DNA of 64,000 nucleotides from NCBI GenBank assembly GCA_950097015.1, contig CATNEN010000035.1, positions 385,001-449,000 of the forward strand, written 5' to 3'. Of the stretch, positions 1 to 9,900 are shown piece by piece. Made by a program: the position numbers and the translations under genes. The notes under the pieces were generated by a model. The model was not told where the DNA came from. It saw nothing but the letters and a program-made list of their open reading frames with translations, and did no database searches. Positions within the stretch are counted from its first letter, which is position 1. Each line of letters opens with the position of its first letter. This stretch comes from Macrostomum hystrix (lineage: Eukaryota > Platyhelminthes > Macrostomidae).

Positions 1-390
1 TTAATAATAATAATAACAATAATTGCAGGAGGGCTGCGGGCAGTGGCACATTATTTAGTGACACTAGACCCGCAGCCAGCGAGGAGGCAATTCTGCCCAT
101 TTCGCTGACTCTTGAGCACACACGCAAACAGATACTGTACTCGTACGCAGGCACACGCTCACACAGGTGTGTACATCTGCCCTGACTTTCTCATCGTCAG
201 GCAGTGTACATTTCACTGTGCCTTGGAGGTTGGCCCTCAAGGGCGTAAATTGCACGACAAGCCCCCAAGCCTTCTCTCCGCGGCTGCATGCGCCCCAAAT
301 AAATGTGGCCTCGCCGTGGAATCGAACTTAGGGACCGTGGTGCGAGAGGCAAACGCAATAACCGCTCTGCCACCGACCCCCCGCACCCCC
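1..390 (-). mobile_element. tRNA-derived SINE, family 1
   Basis: Read on the minus strand, this begins with a tRNA-like head (A box in the complement of 361-375, B box in the complement of 318-330), continues through a unique body and ends in a short A/T-rich (ATT)n tail at 1-24. Related copies lie at 4049-4407, 14779-15078, 38982-39350 and 58713-59037. The Pol III head, fixed body and simple tail are those of a SINE. The copy abuts the minisatellite that follows. Confidence 0.8.
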
Positions 391-961
391 TGGTTGTGGC
401 ACCCCCTTGGTTGTGGCACCCACTGGTTGTGGCACCCCCTTGGTTGTGGCACCCACTAGTTGTGGCGCCCCTTGGTTGTGGCGCCCACTAGTTGTGGCGC
501 CCCTTGGTTGTGGTACCCACTAGTTGTGGCGCCCCTTGGTTGTGGCGCCCACTAGTTGTGGCGCCCCTTGGTTGTGGCGCCCACTAGTTGTGGCGCCCCT
601 TGGTTGTGGCACCCACTAGTTGTGGCGCCCCTTGGTTGTGGCACCCACTAGTTGTGGCGCCCCTTGGTTGTGGCACCCACTAGTTGTGGCGCCCCTTGGT
701 TGTGGCACCCACTAGTTGTGGCGCCCCTTGGTTGTGGCACCCACTAGTTGTGGCGCCCCTTGGTTGTGGCACCCACTAGTTGTGGCGCCCCTTGGTTGTG
801 GCACCCACTAGTTGTGGCGCCCCTTGGTTGTGGCACCCACTAGTTGTGGCGCCCCTTGGTTGTGGCACCCACTAGTTGTGGCGCCCCTTGGTTGTGGCAC
901 CCACTAGTTGTGGCGCCCCTTGGTTGTGGCACCCACTAGTTGTGGCGCCCCTTGGTTGTGG
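391..961. repeat. 32-bp minisatellite built from two 16-bp halves
   Basis: About 17 copies of a 32-bp unit made of the related halves CACTAGTTGTGGCGCC and CCTTGGTTGTGGCACC. The array begins directly at the tRNA-like end of the SINE. The first copies are degenerate, lacking ACTAG, and suggest an original 16-bp monomer. It lies upstream of the RGS exon, probably in an intron of that gene. Confidence 0.95.
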
Positions 962-1168
962 CGAAGGCCCGCCTTCCCGTCCCCAAGAAAAGATCCTGGC
1001 TGCGCAACTGCATCTGCCACGACTTTCTCACCTTCAACAGTGTACACTCTTATTTTGTCTTGCGGTTTGGCCCTTAAGTCGCCAAAATGATGTATTCGTG
1101 AAATTAACCATTTCAACGTCTATACTAGCCTTTTATTCATCTTTTTCACCTTTGCGAACATTCGCAAG

Positions 1169-1408
1169 GTGAGCCTAGACGCTCGAGTACGCGAGATCAT
1201 CAACAAGAACATGGTGGAGCCTACCGCACACACCTTCGACGACGCCCAGGTACAAATCTTCACCCTGATGCACAGGGACTCCTATCCCAGATTCTTAAAC
1301 TCGCAATTTTACAAACTGCTGGCCACTGGCTCGGAAGGCAGCGTCGGCAGCAGCGGGGGCGGCGGCGGAGGCGGCGGAGGCGGCGGAGGCGCAGTGAATT
1401 CTGCGTGA
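1169..1408 (+). CDS. RGS-domain protein, last coding exon (partial gene)
   Basis: This exon encodes the C-terminal third of a regulator of G-protein signalling domain, which speeds GTP hydrolysis by G-alpha subunits at the membrane. It opens after an acceptor-like CGCAAG and reads VSLDARVREIINKN, then EPTAHTFDDAQVQIF, then LMHRDSYPRFLNSQFY. These match the last helices of RGS boxes, closest to the R4 style. The domain is followed by a short tail with about 12 consecutive glycines from GGC repeats and a TGA stop at 1406-1408. I could not find the earlier RGS helices in the window, so the upstream exons should lie left of position 1. The exon start is a splice site, not an initiation codon. Confidence 0.85.
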   Translation: MSLDARVREIINKNMVEPTAHTFDDAQVQIFTLMHRDSYPRFLNSQFYKLLATGSEGSVGSSGGGGGGGGGGGGAVNSA

Positions 1409-2407
1409 TGACGGACAGACGGAAATGTACCAAGAGCCGTGCGTGGAGCACTGCCAGGAACACTTGATAGATGTAGATAAATTTTTTATCTTGTTTTAGG
1501 ACAATTTTCAAGTTGGGAACATTTGGCATGTTAGGATTTTATCGAGTTATTCTGCAGTCAGCGAACATTCAATTGACATCACAATGCAACCGCGGCGGTC
1601 CTAATATTTGTCTATTGCTATTCTTCTTATTTTGGTTCAACCCAAAGTTTTCTGTTCTGTTTTCAATTCGCACCTACCAGAATTTTGTCTTACTCCTACC
1701 CAGCGTTCGTCATTGCATCTGCAACAATTGCGAGACATGTTTCAGACTTATTTGTCTTCTTTTTTTGTTCAATTTTTCTGCACACCACAATGAGGCGATC
1801 GCTGATGCGGACACAGCCCCAACGCCCCGATGGCCCAGTGTTGCGAACATTGAACGCAATTTGCTGCGCTGCTTCTTCAACATTCCTGGAACGGCGCACC
1901 AACTGATGTAAACAAATATTTTGTGTTTCCGCTATTTTTTAAAGTTTAGCTAGCTATAAGAAAAATGCGAATTAGCTCATCAGGCAAACACACTAGCAAG
2001 CTGGATGCTAGACCAACAGACAGCTCCAGAAACCTGAACTTTTGGCTACTCTTTTGTTGTCTAAAAACAGAGAATGATGAAAACCCTATTTATATTGTTA
2101 CTATTCATATTCATATTCATATTCATACTATAGTTATATTGTTAACTGAAGGTATTTTGAACAAAGCTGCGCGTACACCCGCTTTAAAAAAGTATACTTC
2201 AAAAAGCATTCGACGGTATTTGTCTGTGCGTGTGCGTGTAGTCAATTTGACTTTCTACCTTTTTAATTTTTTAATGAGATACTTTTTGCTCGTAAGCTCG
2301 TAAAAGATATAAAAATTATGGATGCGAACCTCAATTGTAGACGCATATAGATGAGTGGCAAATAAGCTGGGTTTCTAAAAGTATAAAGCGCGCGTAGCTT
2401 TCGAGTG
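1409..2407. other. 3' flank of the RGS gene, no recognised feature
   Basis: AT-rich sequence after the RGS stop codon. It contains a short run of ATTCAT units near 2103-2128 but no reading frame with recognisable protein similarity. Part of it is probably the 3' untranslated region. Confidence 0.5.
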
Positions 2408-2730
2408 AAGTAGGTGTGGAGTGAGGTGGCAGTCGAGGGAGGTTGCTGTGGAATGACGCGTCAGCTGAGTGACGTGTCTGCGGAGTGAGGTGGCTGCGTA
2501 GTGAGGTGGCTGTGGAGTGAGGTGGCTGTGGAGTGAGGTGGCTGCGGAGTGAGGTGGCTGTGGAGTGAGGTGGCTGTGGAGTGAGGTTGCTGTGGAATGA
2601 CGTGTCAGCTGAGTGACGTGTCTGCGTAGTGAGGTGGCTGCGTAGTGAGGTGGCTGTGGAGTGAGGTGGCTGTGGAGTGAGGTGGCTGCGGAGTGAGGTG
2701 GCTGCGGACTGTGCTGGCTCCGGATTGAGA
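2408..2730. repeat. 16-bp GA-rich minisatellite
   Basis: Tandem copies of GTGGCTGTGGAGTGAG with TGCGTAGTG and TGTCAGCTGAGTGACG variants. The variants recur about 155 bp apart, which suggests a higher-order block duplicated once. Reading frames of about 140 codons across it are artefacts of the repeat. Confidence 0.9.
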
Positions 2731-3467
2731 TTGATGTGCATATCATTGTTTTTTTCTTATTGTGTAACTTTATAAAGTAAATTTTGTAAATTTGCATCTA
2801 CCAAGTTTAGCAGACCTGAAGAAAGAAAGTAGTATATTTAAATTAGACCGTGTGGCGGTCAGTAAACACGCGAGTGCAGCCGCACCAAAACCCCTCAACC
2901 TCAGTCTACATGTAGTTGAGGTGGGGTTGGTGCACCCATCCAGCCGGCTCGCTAAGCCGGGGGGTTTGCGAAGGCACGCCACGTTTTCGCACCTCCCTAG
3001 GCCCCTCAATCTCTATTTCGCACTTCTGTTCATAATATACGGTTCGTAGAAGCGTAAATATACGCGCCATGCAGCCCCACTATCTTCGCTGCCGTTACAT
3101 TTCTTAAACAAAATGGCCTTCCGCCTTAACCGATTAAGAACACAACTATATCAATTTATTTATTTTAAACATTTTTTAAGTATGAAGCGTTTTTTCATGC
3201 TAAATTAATCTTTCTCTAGCAGATTTCTAGCGAAAGAAGTACGTACTAATAACATACAAAGCCCGATAGGCTCAAGCACACATTATTTAGAGGTGATTCC
3301 CAATCAGGTACAAAGTTTACTGTGCACTTTTAGCATGTAAGGTGGCTGAAAACTTGCAATCTGTACTTTAAAGTGCGAGCATAAATAAATTTCTTCAACT
3401 TGTAACCAAAGCCTTTTAAAGGCGTATAGGTTAGACTAGAGCAAAGTAGCAGTTTTCTCTCCGATAA
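2731..3467. other. Intergenic segment with a hairpin-rich patch
   Basis: No gene recognised. Positions 2880-3010 contain adjoining inverted repeats: a long imperfect stem around CCCCTCAAC / GTTGAGG, and a CCGGCTCGCTAAGCCGG stem. The rest is AT-rich and separates the RGS gene from the 3' end of the collagen gene. Confidence 0.4.
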
Positions 3468-3473
3468 TTTATT
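3468..3473 (-). terminator. Candidate polyadenylation signal of the collagen gene
   Basis: The minus strand reads AATAAA here, about 240 bases after the collagen stop codon. It is the nearest canonical hexamer I found downstream. No cleavage-site evidence is available. Confidence 0.35.
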
Positions 3474-3709
3474 ACAGATGGCGCCGGCCCCTAAAGATTA
3501 ATACGATGGCACACTGAACACCATGCTTCTTTGGATCCTGATTCCCCCATAAAAACTAATGAACAAGGGAGCCTTTGACAAACTTATAGTCTTAGTGATA
3601 GCTAGAAAGCCAGAATGAAGAAGGGACTTTTTGATGAGGCAGAAATGTAGACAGATACTTGTTAAAGTCGCTAAAGTTAGGCTCCTCTGTCGCGAACGTC
3701 GCTCCCCGG

Positions 3710-3962
3710 TCACCGCCGCCTCCTCCGCCTATAATCAATCGGATCGGTGATGACAGCGTTCTCGTCGAAGGCTTCGATGCACAGCACCACCTGGCTGGCA
3801 TCGCAGGTGATCTCGCGCGATTGGAACAGCTGGCCGCTGGCCAGGTCGGTGACGTAGCCCAGCTTCACCGGGTCCCGATTAGTGAAGCCTTCGCAGTCCT
3901 GACTGAACATGTTGGCCTCGCGCTGGACAGAACGAAGGCCCTGCCAGGCTAAAATCTCCGAG
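3710..3962 (-). CDS. Collagen XV/XVIII-like, terminal exon (endostatin C-terminal half)
   Basis: Acceptor GCTCGCAG, then a split Leu codon and SEILAWQGLRSVQ, with the endostatin-type cysteines in FSQDCEG, ITCDAS and VVLCIEAF. The stop at 3712-3710 follows DPIDY and six arginine codons (AGG/CGG repeats). The arginine tail is unusual and could add heparin affinity, which is inference. Confidence 0.88.
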
Positions 3963-6900
3963 CTGCGAGCGAAATCGGTCAGGGTATCGGTCAGGGTATC
4001 GGTCAGGAAAATACGCAAGATGCGATCATGACACTAACGTGCCATAAAAAAATAACTGCAGGAGGGCTGCGGGCAATGGCACATCATTTGGTGGCACTAG
4101 ACCCACAGCCAGCGAATAGGCGATCCTGCCCATTCCGCTGACTCATGAGCACAATTGCACACAGGCACCGCACGCAGGCATACGCTCACACAGGTGTGTA
4201 CATCTTCCCTAACTTTCTCATCGTCTGGCAGTGTGCACTTTCACTGCGCCTAGGAGGTTTAACTTCAATGACATAAATTGCACGACAAGCCCCCCAAGCC
4301 TTCTCTTCGCATCTGCGCCCCAAATAAATGTGGCCTCGCCGCGGAATCGAGCTCAGGGACCTTGGTGCGAGAGGCAAACGCGTTAACCGCACTGCCACTC
4401 AACCCCCACTTACAGGCCATGGTGTTCTCGCCATTCAGTTAGGTTGCGACCGTTGAAGTCCTGCAGTTGGACGTCTGTGTTCCAGACGCCCCTGCTCAGC
4501 ATGTCAGAATAGCTGCTAAACAACTGCTGGCCCTGTCATGGATTGAGTGGCGCAGATGCTTGATCATTCTCAGCCATAGAGAATTATGAACCCTAGCAAC
4601 TAACGAACTCACATGAAAATTAACAATTGGTACGTTGGCTCGCTGCGAGGCGTGCACAATGGTGTCAAGATTGTTGAACTGGCCATTCAGAAACACTCTG
4701 AAATAGCTCCTGGCCAATCCAGCTGACACAGCAGCGTCTTGACACGCGTAATCTGCACCCAGGGTGCTGAAGGCGTTCTTGTAGTACAGATCACCGCGGA
4801 GCTTCACGGGCAGGGCGACGAGTCTCAGCTGAAATCGGAATTCCAGTTTTCAATAGCGACACAATGATGCGGTCCAGTTTTCAATACTAAACAACACAAT
4901 GATCCGGTCCAGTTTTCAATACTAAACAACACAATGATCCGGTCCAGTTTTCAATACTAAACAACACAATGATCCGGTCCAGTTTTCAATACTAAACAAC
5001 ACAATGATCCGGTCCAGTTTTCAATACTAAACAACACAATGATCCGGTCCAGTTTTCATTACTAAACAACACAATGATCCGGTCCAGTTTTCAATACTAA
5101 ACAACACAATGATCCGGTCCAATTTTTAATACTAAACAACACAATGATCCGGTCCAGTTTTCAATCCTATTAAAGCGTGTTGACACCACACTATTGATTT
5201 TTCAACCGTTGTTTACTATTTTGATATTTTATACTAATCAAATAAGTGAACACTGACCTTTTTGCCTGTGACGACATACGGCAGGAACAGCTCAGGCTTC
5301 ATCGACCGAGTTCTCGGGCTTTGAGTAGTTTGCTGTCGTGAAAGTCACGAGTTTCATTTGTTTAGAACAAATATATGTTTACTCTAAAGAATTATATTTG
5401 TTTTGCTTACTGGAAATCCAAGTCTAATCCGTGGTTTTACCTAAAGTGAAAATTATTTAACTGCTTTATTTGCTTGCCTTCTACTATTGAGTAGTCTATG
5501 AAAACAAGAAATAAAAACAGGCCACTCGCTAGAAACTTACTATATAGTTGGCAACTTCTATCCACTGATTCATTCTGTAGTCAACCTTAAGATAGAGGAC
5601 TTTATCATCCTTAGTGAACACCAGTGTGCCCTCCTCGAAGGCGTAGCTAATTTCTTCGAAACTTTTATAGGTAGTGATGACTCGCTGAAATCAGATTTGA
5701 AAGTAACTTCAATATGTACATCTGGCCAAGCAGGAGTGAGGTGGGGATAGAGGGCAGGAGCTGCTTTGCACATCTAGCCAAGCAGGAGTGAGGTGGGGGT
5801 AGAGGGCAGGAGCTGCTATGTACATCTAGCCAAGCAGGAGTGAGGTGGGGGTAGAGGGCAGGAGCTGCTATGTACATCTAGCCAAGCAGGAGTGAGGTGG
5901 GGGTAGAGGGCAGGAGCTTCTATGTACATCTGGCCAAGCAGGAGTGAGGTGGGGGGGGGCAGAGGGGAGGAGCTAAAAATGGACATGAGAAATAGACATG
6001 AGCTAAAAACTTGCACTGCAACAGTTCGATGGATGAGCGCATGAGTATTGGCCTCACCACAATCGTGGAAGATAAAGCTTGACCCCCGTTGGGTACTTTG
6101 CCACCTGTTGCTGGACCCGACGTTGATGAACTCTCGCCTTCACTGGTGCTGCCACTGCCACCTCCGCGGCAGGCGCCGCAGGATGCACCAGGCTCCCCTT
6201 TCTCTCCCTTCAATCCGTTGGGCCTCTGCCCCGCTAGCTGCAGCTGCTCGCGAACCAACTGGCGCACAATGGACGCAGTGCTTCCCGGCTCTCCTTTCTG
6301 GCCAGGCTCGCCTTTGACTCCGGTCGAAGTGGGACTGCACTGCTCCGGTTTGCACTGTCCCGGAGAGCCTTGGTGCCCGATTTCACCCTTAAGAGAGGAT
6401 CAAGTAGATTGCATTATAAATTAATTTGTCTCAGCCTAACGCGATTTGTGACATTACGGAAATTACATTTTCTAAACGTCATCTTCAAAATCGAACCTTT
6501 TTTCCTGGCGGTCCTTGGGGTCCCTGTTGTCCGGGTGGTCCCTAAAGTATTATAGAAGTAACAAATGATAAGAAATGATAAGAAATAGTATATTCGCGAT
6601 CATAATTTCTAGAAGTCGCCAATGAGCGGTCGACATATTAAACTTCACAGTACAGCGTTGTAGGTGTCACAATGAAGCGTTGTAGGTGTCACAATGAAGC
6701 GTTGTAGGTGTCACAATGAAGCGTTGTAGGTGTCACAATGAAGCGTTGTAGGTGTCACAATGAAGCGTTGTAGGTGTCACAATGAAGCGTTGTAGGTGTC
6801 ACAATGAAGCGTTGTAGGTGTCACAATGAAGCGTTGTAAAGGTGTCACAATGAAGCGTTGTAGGTGTCACAATGAAGCGTTGTAGGTGTCACAATGAAGC

Positions 6901-9900
6901 GTTGTAAAGGTGTCACAATGAAGCGTTGTAGGTGTCACAATGAAGCGTTGTAGGTGTCACAATGAAGCGTTGTAGGTGTCACAATGAAGCGTTGTAGGTG
7001 TCACAATGAAGCGTTGTAGGTGTCACAATGAAGCGTTGTGTCACAATGAAGCGTTGTAGGTGTCACAATGAAGCGTTGTAAAGGTGTCACAATGAAGCGT
7101 TGTAGGTGTCACAATGAAGCGTTGTAGGTGTCACAATGAAGCGTTGTGTCACAATGAAGCGTTGTAGGTGTCACAATGAAGCGTTGTAGGTGTCACAATG
7201 AAGCGTTGTAAAGGTGTCACAATGAAGCGTTGTAGGTGTCACAATGAAGCGTTGTAGGTGTCACAATGAAGCGTTGTAGGTGTCACAATGAAGCGTTGTA
7301 GGTGTCACAATGAAGCGTTGTAGGTGTCACAATGAAGCGTTGTAGGTGTCACAATGAAGCGTTGTAGGTGTCACAATAAAGCGTTGTGTCACAATGAAGC
7401 GTTGTAGGTGTCACAATGAAGCGTTGTAAAGGTGTCACAATGAAGCGTTGTAGGTGTCACAATGAAGCGTTGTAGGTGTCACAATGAAGCGTTGTGTCAC
7501 AATGAAGCGTTGTAGGTGTCACAATGAAGCGTTGTGTCACAATGAAGCGTTGTAGGTGTCACAATGAAGCGTTGTAGGTGTCACAATGAAGCGTTGTAAA
7601 GGTGTCACAATGAAGCGTTGTAGGTGTCACAATGAAGCGTTGTAGGTGTCACAATGAAGCGTTGTAGGTGTCACAATGAAGCGTTGTAGGTGTCACAATG
7701 AAGCGTTGTAGGTGTCACAATGAAGCGTTGTAGGTGTCACAATGAAGCGTTGTAGGTGTCACAATAAAGCGTTGTGTCACAATGAAGCGTTGTAGGTGTC
7801 ACAATGAAGCGTTGTAAAGGTGTCACAATGAAGCGTTGTAGGTGTCACAATGAAGCGTTGTAGGTGTCACAATGAAGCGTTGTGTCACAATGAAGCGTTG
7901 TAGGTGTCACAATGAAGCGTTGTAGGTGTCACAATGAAGCGTTGTAAAGGTGTCACAATGAAGCGTTGTAGGTGTCACAATGAAGCGTTGTAGGTGTCAC
8001 AATGAAGCGTTGTAGGTGTCACAATGAAGCGTTGTAGGTGTCACAATGAAGCGTTGTAGGTGTCACAATGAAGCGTTGTAGGTGTCACAATGAAGCGTTG
8101 TAGGTGTCACAATGAAGCGTTGTAGGTGTCACAATGAAGCTTTGTAGGTGTCACAATGAAGCTTTGTAGGTGTCACAATGAAGCGTTGTAGGTGTCACAA
8201 TGAAGCGTTGTGAGTGTCACAATGAAGCGTTGTAGGTGTCACAATGAAGCGTTGTGTCACAATGAAGCGTTGTAGGTGTCACAATGAAGCGTTGTAGGTG
8301 TCACAATGAAGCGTTGTAGGTGTCACAATGAAGCTTTGTAGGTGTCACAATGAAGCGTTGTAGGTGTCACAATGAAGCGTTGTAGGTGTCACAATGAAGC
8401 GTTGTAGGTGTCACAATGAAGCGTTGTAGGTGTCACAATGAAGCGTTGTAAAGGTGTCACAATGAAGCGTTGTAGGTGTCACAATGAAGCGTTGTAGGTG
8501 TCACAATGAAGCGTTGTAGGTGTCACAATGAAGCGTTGTAGGTGTCACAATGAAGCGTTGTAGGTGTCACAGTACAGCGTTGTAGGTGTCACAATGAAGC
8601 TTTGTAGGTGTCACAATGAAGCGTTGTAGGTGTCACAATGAAGCGTTGTAAGTGTCACAATGAAGCTTTGTAGGTGTCACAATGAAGCTTTGTAGGTGTC
8701 ACAATGAAGCGTTGTAGGTGTCACAATGATGAATTTGAATTTGATGAATGTTCTAAAGGATAAGCACGATTTCATATAAATTATTAATCAGAAGGTGAAA
8801 ACGAACTCACCTTCTCCCCTTTGTTCGCAGCTGTGTTGCCGGTAGGACTCAAGCAACGGTCTGGACAGACGCCGGGAGGACCCGGGGGTCCAGTGTCACC
8901 CTATAGTTTTAAAGCGAAGTCCAATTGACAGTTTAAAGTTTAAAAGAAAACAGTTGCACAGATGATTTACTGGAAAAAAACCTGTCTGGGCGCGTCTGTC
9001 AGTCAGTGAAATTTGTCAGTGAAAGGAGCCAAATTTTAAACCAAAAAATTTTTTTTATCTACCACTTACCTTTTCGCCTCTGTACACAATGGGTGTGAAG
9101 TACAATCGCGAACTTGGAGTAGTCATTTTTGACTGAAAGAGAATATTTTGTCTATGTTAAATATTTATTGCCTGGGGGCATAATATTGAGCAGAGATTGT
9201 GCAATGCATTGCAGAGCTATGATGGAAATTCAGGAAACTTTTGGGACCTCCTCGCACATAAAACCACAACTGCTAGCACAAAGCTTTTTCCTGTCGGATT
9301 AAATAAAAGGAAACGGTTGCTCCTGTATGGTTTAGCCTCTTTAAACGCCACATGCAGCAATTAGACAGACGCAACTGTAATTAGGAACGGATTTCCCTGG
9401 CCGAGATGAATACAGATCGGTTATAGATACAGGAAGACTGACAGAAACTGTTGCCATCTTGCGGAAGCATTTTCATTCCTTCTGACCGATTCCTAGAGAA
9501 ATTAAGCAAAGGAGGAAAGCTATTGCTTTTGCGAACTGACAAGAAATATTCACTCTGAAAAGTGTTGGCCAGATTTGTACTATGTAAAATCGATGTCGTC
9601 TTTTGTTTTTTTGGGATACAATATTGAACAGATGATGATTTGATACGAGCATATATAAGCTTAAATAACGAAACACAGGTGCTTCTTGACTTCGGTAGCT
9701 TGTGGTGGATTAAAAACGGGTTGAAGCTGGAGTGAGTCAGATGCTGAATGAATAGAGGGGTGCTATGTACACCTGGTCTCGATGGAGTGAGTCAGATGCT
9801 GAATGAATAGAGGGGTGCTATGTACACCTGGTCTCGATGGAGTGAGTCAGATGCTGAATGAATAGAGGGGTGCTATGTACACCTGGTCTCGATGGAGTGA

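Noticed and set aside
6645..8730. CRISPR-like array of short regular repeats
   Set aside because: Repeats are contiguous without unique spacers, lie in an intron of an animal collagen gene, and no cas genes are present.
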